From an uncultured Sphaerochaeta sp. (GTDB taxonomy: Bacteria > Spirochaetota > Spirochaetia > Sphaerochaetales > Sphaerochaetaceae): a stretch of 64,000 nucleotides of DNA. Where the stretch lies: assembly GCF_963677075.1 (NCBI RefSeq), contig NZ_OY781873.1, positions 2,443,715-2,507,714 on the forward strand. Reading direction: 5' to 3'. The notes below the pieces were generated by a model. That model was given only the letters and a program-made list of their open reading frames with translations. It was not told the origin of the DNA and ran no database searches. The first letter of the stretch is position 1. Every line of letters starts with the position of its first letter. Shown here piece after piece: positions 1-9,131 of this stretch. The position numbers and the translations under genes are program-made.

Positions 1-2
1 GA

Positions 3-422
3 GGGTATGGACTTTATAAAGAACACTGTCCTGTACATCCACTTGTTGTCAGTTCGTTGGAGCCACATATGTTGGCGGATTATATCATCAATGACAGAAC
101 AAAGAAGATTACTGTTCCTGCGATAATATTCAATGATATTCGCATCATTGACTTCAATGAGAAAGAGGATACCGGCAATATTGGAAGCATGTATGAACGG
201 GATCTTGATCATCTGAAGGATTGTATTGCCACTATCCAGAGCAATAAGGATAAAATCACCAAGACTGTGGATCGATCCTTTGATACCAAGTTTTCCTATC
301 AAATCATTGATAATGGATTCTATCTTGCCAGAGGCAAGAAAATCATCTTCTACCCTATGCTTTCCCGTGAACAACTGAAAGAAGTTGATTATGACTGGGG
401 AAAGAGTGCCAACTTCTTCTAA
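3..422 (+). CDS. C-terminal part of an unrecognised protein (5' end outside window)
   Basis: The frame is open from the left edge of the window, so this is a 3' fragment of about 139 visible codons. An internal TTG at 57 could be read as a start, but the frame runs upstream of it without a stop and no good ribosome binding site precedes it. The visible protein is soluble, with no membrane segment or signal. It has a charged middle section rich in Asp and Lys and ends in SANFF. I do not recognise the family. The same-strand terminator at 571-600 probably ends its transcript. Confidence 0.6.
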   Translation, partial: GYGLYKEHCPVHPLVVSSLEPHMLADYIINDRTKKITVPAIIFNDIRIIDFNEKEDTGNIGSMYERDLDHLKDCIATIQSNKDKITKTVDRSFDTKFSYQIIDNGFYLARGKKIIFYPMLSREQLKEVDYDWGKSANFF

Positions 423-570
423 TATCTTGATTATCTTGATGAGGAAAGGAGTGCTATTACGAAAAGGAGAACACATTGTTGATGAGGTTCTGTTTGAGAA
501 CCTGATAAACATTCTACTCCACCGCTAATGAAGTAACATACTTACATTTGTTGTCCATAAGTATACCTGC

Positions 571-600
571 AGGGGAGCCTACACCTCCCCTATTTTCCTT
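571..600 (+). terminator. Rho-independent terminator after the first gene
   Basis: A 7-bp perfect stem (AGGGGAG at 571-577, CTCCCCT at 585-591) with a 7-nt loop is followed by ATTTTCCTT. It lies between the first gene and the promoter of the sugar-sensing operon. The 423-570 stretch before it holds only a possible 29-codon ORF (439-528) without a convincing ribosome binding site. Confidence 0.75.
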
Positions 601-628
601 GTTAATTCTTATGTAGTGAATGTATAAT
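599..628 (+). promoter_or_regulatory. Promoter of the sugar-sensing operon
   Basis: TTGTTA at 599-604 and TATAAT at 623-628 are separated by 18 bp, with an extended TG just before the -10 box. The start codon at 660 follows after about 31 nt with AAAGG as ribosome binding site. The spacer contains TCTTATG at 607-613. The same heptamer occurs upstream of the sugar transport operon, so the YesN-type regulator may also control its own operon (inference). Confidence 0.6.
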
Positions 629-659
629 AGGGTAACACTCACGTATAAAGGTTCTTTTA

Positions 660-1679
660 ATGTTTCATAACAATAAGCAAATCAGTAAGCAACTCCTTAT
701 CATCATTTCTCTCATCATCATAAGTTTTTTGGTCGGATGCGGTGCTCAAGAAGAGAAACGTTCTCAAACCATCGATGAGGAAGGTATTATCGTTGGATTT
801 TCGCAGATAGGTGCTGAAAGCGCCTGGAGAACTTGTAACACCCGCTCAGTACAGGAAGCAGCAGCAGAACGAGGGGTGCAGCTGGTGTATGACAATGCTG
901 AACAAAAACAGGAGAACCAGATAAAGGCATTGCGTTCCTTTATTGCATATCAAGTTGATGTAATCGTCTTTGTACCGATCGTAACCGATGGCTGGGATAA
1001 TGTACTGCAAGAAGCCCGTGATGCCGGGATTCCTGTTTTGGTTACTGACCGGAAAATCGATGTTGCAGATCCATCCTTATATGCAGGATTTATTGGAACC
1101 GATAGCCTGAAAGAAGGCAGAAATGCTGGGTTATTTCTATTGGATAAATTCAAAAACGAACGTGAGCGTTTCGACAAAACCGGGGACAATATCAATATAG
1201 TAGAATTATTCGGCACAGAAGGTTCCTCGGTAGCACTCGGAAGAGCTGAAGGCTTCAGGGAAGTCTTAGAAGAGCACCCTGAGTTCAAGATTGTGTATAG
1301 CAAATCTGGTGATTTCCTTCGTTCAAAGGGATACGAACTCGCTGTTGAATTTCTCGATATGCATGACGATATCGATGTTATTTATTCCCACAATGATGGA
1401 ATGACCCTTGGAGCTATCGAGGCAATGGAAGAGAGAGGAATTATTCCAGGTACTGACATCGTCATTATCACCATTGATGCACAACAGGCAGCCATTGATG
1501 CTCTTCGCGAAGGTAAGGTTAATTGTGTTATCGAGTGCAACCCAAAAACCGGCCCTGAAATCATCAAGCTGGCTGAAAAACTGGCAGCTGGTGAAAGCAT
1601 TCCTCGCCTGCAATATGTACATGAAGAGGTATTCTATGAAACCGATGACCTCTCCCTCATTGAACCTCGTGGGTACTAG
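660..1679 (+). CDS. ytfQ: YtfQ-like periplasmic sugar-binding lipoprotein
   Basis: Substrate-binding protein of the sugar ABC family (Peripla_BP_4 type). The N-terminus has a basic stretch, a hydrophobic core and a lipobox ending LVGC, so it is probably a membrane-anchored lipoprotein. The mature start (IVGFSQIGAESAWR) and the following QKQENQIKALRSF closely match what I recall of E. coli YtfQ, the galactofuranose-binding protein; the true ligand here is unproven. It is followed after one base by a sensor kinase and then a response regulator, with no transporter genes in the same operon. It may therefore present ligand to the kinase (three-component sensing), serve the converging ABC operon at 6.9-11.7 kb, or both. 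Length (339 aa) is normal for the family. Confidence 0.85.
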   Translation: MFHNNKQISKQLLIIISLIIISFLVGCGAQEEKRSQTIDEEGIIVGFSQIGAESAWRTCNTRSVQEAAAERGVQLVYDNAEQKQENQIKALRSFIAYQVDVIVFVPIVTDGWDNVLQEARDAGIPVLVTDRKIDVADPSLYAGFIGTDSLKEGRNAGLFLLDKFKNERERFDKTGDNINIVELFGTEGSSVALGRAEGFREVLEEHPEFKIVYSKSGDFLRSKGYELAVEFLDMHDDIDVIYSHNDGMTLGAIEAMEERGIIPGTDIVIITIDAQQAAIDALREGKVNCVIECNPKTGPEIIKLAEKLAAGESIPRLQYVHEEVFYETDDLSLIEPRGY

Positions 1680-1680
1680 C

Positions 1681-3153
1681 ATGAAAAATAATATTTCTAT
1701 TGTTGATAAGATTTTTTCTGTGTTTAAAAGCAGAAGCATAAAAGAGAGAATTAAGATCTCCTATGTGATAATCATCCTTCTGATGATCACTCCTCCTGTT
1801 ATCACGGTCTTTTCATTTGTTGTCCAGATGACTCGCTATGACCTGATCATAACCAATGTCAGCAAGGCAAACAGCCTCAACCAGACGGTAAAGGAGGATA
1901 TCTCCAACGAGATTTGGGATATCGTTGCAGGAAACAAGAAATTCGATGAAGGCAACCAGTATGCCATCATAGATGGGATCAATGAGAGCCTGGATGACAT
2001 CATGCGAACGACTGAGGAGCGGGAGAACCGCCAGATGCTTGAGGTTGCCGGGCGTGCGGTCGATACGCTCAAGCGAAATGTTGACCGGCTGGGGAACCAG
2101 ATGGCAAACCACTCCCTGGTCAGTGAAAATGAAGAGAGCCTCGATGAAATCAGAGGGGTTTCTGCCCTAATATCAGACATCCTGCAGGATTTCATTGTTC
2201 GTGTTATTGAATCAGCAACAATCACAAACGAGCATCACAAGCGTATTACGTTCATACTCACTGTCATTCAGATTTTCACGGTACTGTTTGTTACAATCTT
2301 CGCTGTCTTTACCCAGCGTTCAGTGACAACCAGTATCAATACTCCAATCACAAGGCTTGAGAACTTGTCAAAGAAGATTGCTGAGGGAGATTTCACTGCC
2401 AGGGTACAACTCCCCCAAGTAAGTGAGCTTGACGGGCTGACCGACAACCTGAATGTCATGGCTGTAAAAATTCAAGCCTTGATCGCAGAGAATGTTCGGG
2501 AACAACAAAACCTGCAGAAATCAGAGATGAAAGCCTTGCAGGCCCAGATAACACCGCATTTTCTCTATAACACATTTGATACAATCGTCTGGCTTGCCGA
2601 GGAGAAGAAGAATGATCAGGTGATCGATATTACCCGCGCTTTTTCCAGTTTTTTCAGGATCTCTCTGAACAAGGGTAAAGACTTCCTTACGGTCCGCGAG
2701 GAGTTTGAGCATGTCAAAAGTTATCTGACGATTCAGAAAATCCGATACAGGGATATTCTGGATTATGATATTGAATACTCACCCGAGATGGCAGACTGTC
2801 AGATCTTGAAACTGGTGCTCCAACCACTTGTTGAAAATGCATTGTACCATGGGATCAAGAACAAGAGAGGTCGAGGCTTCTTGACGGTGAAGGGTTGGCG
2901 CAAAAACAATCGGCTCTGTTTTTCCGTTGAAGACAATGGTATCGGGATGACGGAAGAGAAACTTGTGAACATCATGGAACAGATCAATGGTTCGGCTGAC
3001 CCCGAGGATCTGAACAATGTGTATGGACTGTATAATGTCAACAAGAGACTAGAGCTGTATTATGATACAAGTACGAAGCTGGAAATAACTAGTCGGTACA
3101 AGAAGGGCACTACCGTGTATTTCAGTGTTCCAGAGGTTGGATTCAATGTATAA
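1681..3153 (+). CDS. YesM/LytS-type sensor histidine kinase
   Basis: The ATG at 1681, one base after the preceding stop, gives 490 aa; the frame is open further upstream but that part overlaps the binding-protein gene. Layout: cytoplasmic N-terminus, a membrane helix near residues 25-45, an extracytoplasmic sensor region of about 150 residues, a second helix near 200-225, HAMP, then a His_kinase domain (PF06580 type). Visible motifs are AQITPHFLYNTFD with phospho-acceptor His near 293, the N box LQPLVENALYHGIK and the G box DNGIGM. Family knowledge: such kinases pair with YesN-type regulators to control carbohydrate uptake. The sensor domain probably reads the liganded YtfQ-like lipoprotein encoded just upstream (inference). 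The gene overlaps the regulator by 8 nt. Confidence 0.9.
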   Translation: MKNNISIVDKIFSVFKSRSIKERIKISYVIIILLMITPPVITVFSFVVQMTRYDLIITNVSKANSLNQTVKEDISNEIWDIVAGNKKFDEGNQYAIIDGINESLDDIMRTTEERENRQMLEVAGRAVDTLKRNVDRLGNQMANHSLVSENEESLDEIRGVSALISDILQDFIVRVIESATITNEHHKRITFILTVIQIFTVLFVTIFAVFTQRSVTTSINTPITRLENLSKKIAEGDFTARVQLPQVSELDGLTDNLNVMAVKIQALIAENVREQQNLQKSEMKALQAQITPHFLYNTFDTIVWLAEEKKNDQVIDITRAFSSFFRISLNKGKDFLTVREEFEHVKSYLTIQKIRYRDILDYDIEYSPEMADCQILKLVLQPLVENALYHGIKNKRGRGFLTVKGWRKNNRLCFSVEDNGIGMTEEKLVNIMEQINGSADPEDLNNVYGLYNVNKRLELYYDTSTKLEITSRYKKGTTVYFSVPEVGFNV

Positions 3154-4735
3154 GGTTTTTATTGCTGAGGATGAGATAGTAGTACGTGAGGGACTGAGAA
3201 ACAGTATACAGTCGGGGACAGGCCCTTTTATTCTCGTCGGTGAAGCATCAGATGGAGAGATGGCTCTGTCCATTATGAAGGATGTGAAACCGGACATACT
3301 GATTACTGATATCAGAATGCCGTTTGTTGATGGACTGAGCCTTTCCAGAATTATCAAAAAGATTCTGCCATGGATAAAAATTGTTATAATTTCGGGTCAT
3401 GATGAATTTCAGTACGCACAAGAGGCCATATCAATCGGTGTCGACGAATACATACTTAAACCTATTTCCGCCTCAGATATACTCTCTACACTCAACAAAC
3501 TGGTGGATAGGATTGAACAAGAAAAACGGCATCTTTCTAGTATAGAAAATCTGAAACTGCAGGCCCAGTCCAATTCGGACCTGATCAGGGAACGCTGGCT
3601 CTGTGACCTGGTAACTGGAATTGTCAAGACAGAGGATGCACTTGAAAAAGCTGGTGATATGGGCATTGACCTTATCGCTCATGGATACCTTGTGGCGATC
3701 ATCAAGCTTTCCACCTCTTGTGAGAACTATTCTGAACTGATCACCGCCAAGCTCCACATAAACAGCCTTATAGACAATCAGGAAGAGGTATTATGCTTTT
3801 CACAAAGCAGGGATTCATTCATCCTACTGTTGAAGCAGTTTGTTTCCGAATCACTCGAAGAGACTGCCTATACCCTAGGACAGGCGATAAAATATGAAGT
3901 TGAGCGAAACACTGACTGTATGGTCGCTATTGGGTTAGGCTCGTTGGTTGAACGGATCGGGAGCCTCTCCCAATCATTCGCCGAAGCTGAACAAGCTGTG
4001 AATTTCTCTGTCAAGACTGGTCAGAAACTGATCATCGGAACGCATGACCTGAATGCCTTTTCTGAAATTGATTTCTTGAAACTTGACGGGAGCCCCATCT
4101 CGGAGAGGCTGAAATATGTGAAGAAATCTGGTGTTGATGAGATCATCGCCCAGTATATTACCATGATCGGAGACCACCCATTCGAGACTACGCTCATAGG
4201 GTATTACCTTCTCTATGATCTGATGGTTGCTATATCAAAGATCATTGATGAATTGGGCGGTGTTTCCCAGGATGTTATTCCATGGTTGTCACAGAAAACG
4301 CAACTTTCAGAGATTGCAAGTTCAAAAGAGACGTTCTGTGAAGGGGTGAAATTGATCCTGGATACGTTCATCGATTTCAGGGAGTCCAAATCGGCAGGAA
4401 AGTATTATGAAATGATCCAGAAGGCAAAGCAGCATATCAACCTTCATTTTGCCGATCAGGATATTTCCTTGCATTCAGTGGCATCAATCGTAAACGTGAG
4501 TCCAAACCATTTCAGTACCATCTTTTCCCAGGAGACCGGGGAGACCTTCATTGAATATCTTACACGGGTCCGTATCAATAAATCGAAAGACCTGTTGCTG
4601 ACGACAGCGCTCAGAAGCGCAGACATCGCATATGAAGTAGGATTTGGAGATCCCCATTATTTCAGTTTCATTTTCAAGAAACATACAGGCATCTCCCCCC
4701 GGGAATTCAGATCCGGAGGAAAATGCCAGAATTGA
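3146..4735 (+). CDS. YesN-type response regulator (receiver plus AraC DNA-binding domain)
   Basis: The ATG at 3146 overlaps the kinase stop by 8 nt and begins directly with the receiver fold (MYKVFIAEDE), giving 529 aa. Receiver domain at about 1-120: acidic pair E8/D9/E10, phospho-acceptor D55 in ITDIRMP, and Lys in YILKP near 107. A long middle region (about 130-420) is typical of YesN proteins. The C-terminal ~100 residues form an AraC/XylS double helix-turn-helix (SVASIVNVSPNHFSTIF, then DIAYEVGFGDPHYFSFIFKK, ending GISPREFR). Likely targets are the TCTTAYG repeats upstream of the converging sugar transport operon and the matching heptamer in its own promoter (inference). Confidence 0.9.
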   Translation: MYKVFIAEDEIVVREGLRNSIQSGTGPFILVGEASDGEMALSIMKDVKPDILITDIRMPFVDGLSLSRIIKKILPWIKIVIISGHDEFQYAQEAISIGVDEYILKPISASDILSTLNKLVDRIEQEKRHLSSIENLKLQAQSNSDLIRERWLCDLVTGIVKTEDALEKAGDMGIDLIAHGYLVAIIKLSTSCENYSELITAKLHINSLIDNQEEVLCFSQSRDSFILLLKQFVSESLEETAYTLGQAIKYEVERNTDCMVAIGLGSLVERIGSLSQSFAEAEQAVNFSVKTGQKLIIGTHDLNAFSEIDFLKLDGSPISERLKYVKKSGVDEIIAQYITMIGDHPFETTLIGYYLLYDLMVAISKIIDELGGVSQDVIPWLSQKTQLSEIASSKETFCEGVKLILDTFIDFRESKSAGKYYEMIQKAKQHINLHFADQDISLHSVASIVNVSPNHFSTIFSQETGETFIEYLTRVRINKSKDLLLTTALRSADIAYEVGFGDPHYFSFIFKKHTGISPREFRSGGKCQN

Positions 4736-4894
4736 AGATGAGGGGTCTCTTTAGCCTTCACTTCTCTAAGAATTGCCATATTAAAATGGGATCAGACCAA
4801 CTACTTCTGTATAACTGCCTTTGTTATTCCTATATCTATCATTTGTTCCAAAAAATATTGGTGAAGATGTATAGATTACTATCTCAATGATAAA

Positions 4895-4950
4895 TCAAGA
4901 TAAACATATTTTTTGTTTATCTTGACATACCGATGTGGTTACATGATACT
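4895..4950 (+). promoter_or_regulatory. Promoter with overlapping palindromic operator for the ATPase/RloB pair
   Basis: A perfect 11-bp inverted repeat (TCAAGATAAAC at 4895-4905, GTTTATCTTGA at 4915-4925, 9-nt A/T loop) overlaps a consensus -35 box TTGACA at 4923-4928. A -10-like GATACT at 4945-4950 follows with 16-bp spacing. AAAGGAG lies shortly before the start codon at 4983. Overlap of the palindrome with the -35 box suggests repressor control. The loop side is U-poor on either strand, so it is not a good terminator. The rest of 4736-4894 shows nothing I can assign. Confidence 0.55.
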
Positions 4951-4982
4951 GTAAACAGTCCCCTAAAGGAGTTTCGGTAATT

Positions 4983-6248
4983 ATGATTATATCTTTTCAA
5001 ATAAAAAATTATAGATCTATCCTGGACCTCACTCTCCCAATGTCATACGCGGAGAGGAAGGCACCAAATGGATATATGCAGATGGAACTCTTACCATTTC
5101 TCGAAGAGATTGACATACGGACCATCCCGTGTCTGGCAATATATGGTGCGAACGCATCAGGAAAATCCAATATTATAAAGGCGCTCGCTTCGTTTGTCGG
5201 GATTATAAAAAACCGTTATAATCCGGAGATTATCTCCACCAACAAATTGCATCCCCAAGATAATATCACCTCATTTGCACTCGAATTTCTCAAGGAAGAC
5301 AAGAAATTTCTTTATTCCTTGGAAGTGAACGGAGAGGCAATTGTTACCGAGAGACTGGTAAAGAATAACGAAGTTGTCTTTTCTATTGATAACAGGAATA
5401 GGTCTTTCACAGCCATCGCAACCGATGTATATCCATCAAAGAAGCTTGATACCATATTTTCAGTTGAATGCTTAGATCAAAAACAACAGTTCAGGACTCC
5501 TTTCCTCTCTGTAGTGGGGAAGAACTATGCTGGCCTGAACGACTCCATGACAGTTGCATATGGATTCATCACCAATAACGTTGAGGTATATCCAAGCAAC
5601 GATTTTCCATTTTCTTATGGACTGGACAGACTGACGAATACCGACTCAGGTATGGATCCACAAAAAGCTTTTAAAGATATTGTCACCATACTACGAAAAC
5701 TGGATATCGATATCACTCGCATGGAGTACAAGAAGGACGAAATTGGAAAAGAAGTTAGTTCCTTTCCTGCAAGTCAGTATGAATTCAACATCTCAAATAA
5801 AATAATTACGGCAACTGAGATCAATTCGTATCACGAAGATATCTTTGGCAATGAGGTTCAGTTCAATTTTAAGGATGAATCTTTGGGTACTCAGCGAGTT
5901 GCGTGTCTGCTCGGTATAGTAATCACTGCACTAAGAAAAGGAAACCTTCTTGTAATCGATGAGCTGGGAAACTCTCTCCACCCCTACTTGTTTGCAGAAA
6001 TTGTGAGGATGTTCAAAGATAAAAGATACAACATATCAAACGCACAACTGATTTTCACCACGCACAATACAGATATCATGGAACAAGACATGATGCGTGT
6101 ATCAGAGATTGGTATCGTTACCAAGACATTGAAGAAAGGGACTGTTTTCAAGCGGGTCTCTGACTTTGAAGGGGTGAGAAACGTGACAAACTTTAGGAAA
6201 CAATATCTTGATGGAACCTTTTCTGGAATCCCTCATTCATATATATAG
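4983..6248 (+). CDS. AAA_15/AAA_21-type ATPase, defence-associated (RloA/AbiLi-like)
   Basis: 421-aa soluble ATPase of the SMC/ABC-like overcoming-lysogenization type without its own nuclease domain. Visible: an N-terminal strand IISFQIKNYRSI, Walker A GANASGKS at about 55-62, signature-like DESLGTQR, Walker B LLVIDELGNSLHP, and the H-loop TTHNTDIM. The pair with the RloB-like gene (17 nt downstream start) matches the general design of ATPase plus TOPRIM systems such as AbiL, and resembles PARIS (AriA plus AriB), in which the ATPase senses phage and releases or activates the toprim partner. That mechanism is inferred for this pair. AAAGGAG precedes the ATG. Confidence 0.8.
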   Translation: MIISFQIKNYRSILDLTLPMSYAERKAPNGYMQMELLPFLEEIDIRTIPCLAIYGANASGKSNIIKALASFVGIIKNRYNPEIISTNKLHPQDNITSFALEFLKEDKKFLYSLEVNGEAIVTERLVKNNEVVFSIDNRNRSFTAIATDVYPSKKLDTIFSVECLDQKQQFRTPFLSVVGKNYAGLNDSMTVAYGFITNNVEVYPSNDFPFSYGLDRLTNTDSGMDPQKAFKDIVTILRKLDIDITRMEYKKDEIGKEVSSFPASQYEFNISNKIITATEINSYHEDIFGNEVQFNFKDESLGTQRVACLLGIVITALRKGNLLVIDELGNSLHPYLFAEIVRMFKDKRYNISNAQLIFTTHNTDIMEQDMMRVSEIGIVTKTLKKGTVFKRVSDFEGVRNVTNFRKQYLDGTFSGIPHSYI

Positions 6249-6264
6249 GGCAGAAGGTTCATTA

Positions 6265-6870
6265 ATGTATAGAAGAAACCGTAACATAATCATCGTGTGT
6301 GAGGGAGCTTCAGAGAAAGCCTATATCCAGGAGCTGAACCGGTATCTTGAAGAAGAAGATATACCACTGCATTTTATACCGCGTCCTTCGAATGGAGGCC
6401 AGTTTGCCTCGGTTGTGAAAAAATTTAGGGAAGTAAGGAAGGATAATAGAAATACAACTATCTATATCTGGGTGGATTGGGACAGGTATCAACGCAACGA
6501 TAATGCAGACATGGATAATTATCGGAGAAAACCCATCGACATCCCAGATTTCCTTTTTTCTCATATGAACTTTGAAGATTTTCTTTCCATGCATCTTGAT
6601 CAATCGGAGATGCAGAGATGGTGGACATCATGTGTCAGTAGGAATCACTTCACCACACCCACACATAGCAATGAGTACATGCCTTTATTCAAGGCTTTCA
6701 TCGGAGGAAGCTATACCAAAGGGGACATGCCTATAGCTATCAACTACAACCTTCTCAAGAATTTGCGAACTCACCAAGATGAGCCATCAGTACCGTTCAA
6801 ATGTGATTTTGCGAGGGAGCTGTTTCTATTGATGGATGCAGAAGCGTTAGAAGAGGATCGAAATAACTGA
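6265..6870 (+). CDS. RloB-like TOPRIM-family protein
   Basis: I chose the ATG at 6265 (201 aa) because AGAAGG lies just upstream in the 16-nt gap after the ATPase; the frame is open from 6208 but that would overlap the ATPase. The sequence fits RloB (PF13707): N-terminal IIIVCEGASEKAYI with the conserved Glu near 13, and IYIWVDWDRY with the D-x-D pair near 71-73. These are TOPRIM metal-binding positions. Proteins of this fold act as nucleases or tRNA-cleaving toxins in related two-gene systems (PARIS AriB is a relative by fold). It is probably the effector of the upstream ATPase. The gene ends just before a bidirectional hairpin. Confidence 0.8.
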   Translation: MYRRNRNIIIVCEGASEKAYIQELNRYLEEEDIPLHFIPRPSNGGQFASVVKKFREVRKDNRNTTIYIWVDWDRYQRNDNADMDNYRRKPIDIPDFLFSHMNFEDFLSMHLDQSEMQRWWTSCVSRNHFTTPTHSNEYMPLFKAFIGGSYTKGDMPIAINYNLLKNLRTHQDEPSVPFKCDFARELFLLMDAEALEEDRNN

Positions 6871-6873
6871 CAC

Positions 6874-6905
6874 TTTCCCCCTCCGAAACAATTCTTTGGG
6901 GGAAA
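6874..6905. terminator. Bidirectional terminator between converging operons
   Basis: TTTCCCCC at 6874-6881 pairs with GGGGGAAA at 6898-6905 around a 16-nt loop. It sits in the 76-nt gap between the RloB-like gene (plus) and the sugar permease gene (minus). The A/T-rich stem flanks give a weak U-run in either direction. Confidence 0.55.
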
Positions 6906-6946
6906 ACAAATGATTACCATCCGAAGACCTAGCAACTCTTCTGCTG

Positions 6947-8044
6947 TTACTGCTCTCTTTGCCCCTCAATCTGTTCTTTCCCTGAAAGTCGTAGCCAAGG
7001 CGGAAGAGCTATGCTGAATTTCCTCCTGTCACGGAGCGACATGATTACGCTTTGCAGCACAATGAAGAAATACAAGAGGAGTCCGCTTACCATAGCTTGC
7101 CAGTTGGATTGAACCCCCGCTGCTCGTATCAGCTCATTAATGATCAAAAGGGTCAATGTACCTATTGGAGCCCCAAGCAGGTTCCCTACCCCACCATTAA
7201 GCAATGTACCACCTATGATAGCCGATGCTATTGCTTTCATTTCTGCTCCTGCAGCATTACCGACATTGCCGGCTCCTGTTGTCATGATGTAGACAAAGCC
7301 TGCAATACCGGCTGTCAATCCACTAATCACATAGGTGATGAATATTGTCCTCTTAACATTGATGCCGAGCATCATGGCGCTATGGGTGTTTCCACCGACG
7401 GCGTAGACATTCCGCCCAAAACGGGACCACTTCATAAGGGATGCAAGAATGACGAGAAGGACAATAAAGATCAGCGTACCTGGTTTTATTTCACACGGAA
7501 TAAAAACCCCCAGCCTGTTTCTGGTACCTAGCCATGCAATCACGATATCAAAATCCCTTAAACTCACGAATGCAGGCATGGTTACATTGATCGGATCCTT
7601 ATGGAGTGTAGTCAGGAGGCCTTGTGCCAAGAACAACCCAGAGAGCGTAATGATAAATGGTTGGATCTCAAGATAGGCGATAAGGTATCCTTGCAGAATT
7701 CCAAATGCAATACCGATACCCAGAGCTACAAGGATGGCTCCCCCAATACTCCCCATCCTGGATTCCAGGAAGACTGCACAGGCCATTGTCACCAATCCGG
7801 TCACCGATCCGATCGAGATATCGATGCCTCCTCCGATCATGACGATACATAAGCCGAGGGTCATGATGATCAGTGGTGCATTGAGGTTGAATAAATCGAA
7901 AAATGTCTGAAATTGCAGAAAACTATTGGGAAAGGTGATGATTGCAAACAGGTACATCAGTACAAAGATGACCGCAGCTATTAGAAACAGAATATTTGAA
8001 TTTGATAGTCTTGCTTTTTGTTTGATTACGTTCACAGATGCCAT
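6947..8044 (-). CDS. yjfF: Sugar ABC transporter permease, YjfF-like
   Basis: Integral membrane permease of the ribose/galactofuranose family (BPD_transp_2). The ATG at 8044 gives 365 aa; a GGGGGAAT ribosome binding site precedes it and the upstream permease gene stops one base before. A longer reading from 8068 would overlap that gene and lacks a good site. Eight to ten hydrophobic helices are visible, together with the family pattern GGGIDISIGSV near the third helix and GGTLLNGGVGN in the cytoplasmic EAA-like loop. It is the last gene of the operon binding protein - ytfR - ytfT - yjfF, and pairs with the YtfT-like subunit to make the channel. The ytf-type assignment rests on gene order and sequence; the substrate is not shown. 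Confidence 0.82.
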   Translation of the reverse strand: MASVNVIKQKARLSNSNILFLIAAVIFVLMYLFAIITFPNSFLQFQTFFDLFNLNAPLIIMTLGLCIVMIGGGIDISIGSVTGLVTMACAVFLESRMGSIGGAILVALGIGIAFGILQGYLIAYLEIQPFIITLSGLFLAQGLLTTLHKDPINVTMPAFVSLRDFDIVIAWLGTRNRLGVFIPCEIKPGTLIFIVLLVILASLMKWSRFGRNVYAVGGNTHSAMMLGINVKRTIFITYVISGLTAGIAGFVYIMTTGAGNVGNAAGAEMKAIASAIIGGTLLNGGVGNLLGAPIGTLTLLIINELIRAAGVQSNWQAMVSGLLLYFFIVLQSVIMSLRDRRKFSIALPPWLRLSGKEQIEGQREQ

Positions 8045-8045
8045 C

Positions 8046-9131
8046 CTATTCCCCCTGCTTCCCGGCAATATTTGTGGTGGAGATATGTCCCTTTTGTTGG
8101 CTTGAAGAGAGTCTCCATGTACGGAACTTATCCAGATTCTTGCTCATGAAAGCCCTGACCACCGGAGAGGCAACCACCATAAGAATAATAATGAAAACAG
8201 CCTTGAAGACCTTGATCATCGATGGGTCTATCTCCAGCCTGAGCAGGGTCCTGTTCAACATCTCTATCGTATAGGCACCAATTATGGAACCGGTAATGCT
8301 AAACTTTCCACCACCCAAAGAGTTTCCACCGATAGCCACGGCAAGAATCGCATCCATCATGATCAGTTTAAGCAAGTTGACGCTGTCGTGCCGTCCTGCC
8401 TTGTTCACAGCAATAAAACCGGCAACCGCAGTACATATTCCCATGATCAAGAAGGTCAGGAATATGATTTTCTTCGGGTTGATACCGTTCAGACGCGCCG
8501 CGTTCGGGTTTATTCCTACAGTCTCTACATAGAGTCTCAGGTTTGTGGTCTTGAATACCACTGCCACGATAGCAATAAAAACAGCAGTGAGGATTATTGC
8601 TGTCTGCACTGGTACGCCTGGTATTACCGTACCTATTTTATTCGATATATCATTAGCCAGAATGGGAGAGAGTTTCCCATCAATCATGAAAGCTATGGAC
8701 CGGCCACCGGTAAAGAGTATAAGGGAAGCAACCATTGGCTGAACCTTGAATACCGAAACCAGGGTACCGTTGAAGGCTCCAAGGACCAAGCCCATAAGAC
8801 AACTCAAGAGGAAACCGATGAATATGGTAACCAGGGTGACTTCACTGGCTTGGAGGACATACTGCACAAATACGGCTGAAGTGATGGTTGCACTTACCCC
8901 AATGCTGATATCTTGCCCTCGTGAGGCTGCAGTAACCAGCGTCATGCCTATGGAAAGAATGACCAACTCAGAGGCACCGAACAGGATATTCGGTATATTC
9001 CCGTAGAATGCTCCGTTGACCATGCTGATGGCAAAATAATCTGCACCCTTTATCAGATTGATAACAATGAGAAGTGCCATCACCGAGAGAGGAAGTACGA
9101 GGTGAGAAATGTTCTTCTTCATATTGCTCAT
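8046..9131 (-). CDS. ytfT: Sugar ABC transporter permease, YtfT-like
   Basis: 361-aa permease paired with the YjfF-like subunit. A hydrophobic helix follows MSNMKKNISH, and RGQDISIGVSA corresponds to the GGIDLSVG-type motif of ribose-family permeases. AIGGNSLGGGKFSITG is the ATPase-contact loop. Its start overlaps the ATPase stop by 4 nt (ATGA), which indicates translational coupling. Confidence 0.82.
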   Translation of the reverse strand: MSNMKKNISHLVLPLSVMALLIVINLIKGADYFAISMVNGAFYGNIPNILFGASELVILSIGMTLVTAASRGQDISIGVSATITSAVFVQYVLQASEVTLVTIFIGFLLSCLMGLVLGAFNGTLVSVFKVQPMVASLILFTGGRSIAFMIDGKLSPILANDISNKIGTVIPGVPVQTAIILTAVFIAIVAVVFKTTNLRLYVETVGINPNAARLNGINPKKIIFLTFLIMGICTAVAGFIAVNKAGRHDSVNLLKLIMMDAILAVAIGGNSLGGGKFSITGSIIGAYTIEMLNRTLLRLEIDPSMIKVFKAVFIIILMVVASPVVRAFMSKNLDKFRTWRLSSSQQKGHISTTNIAGKQGE

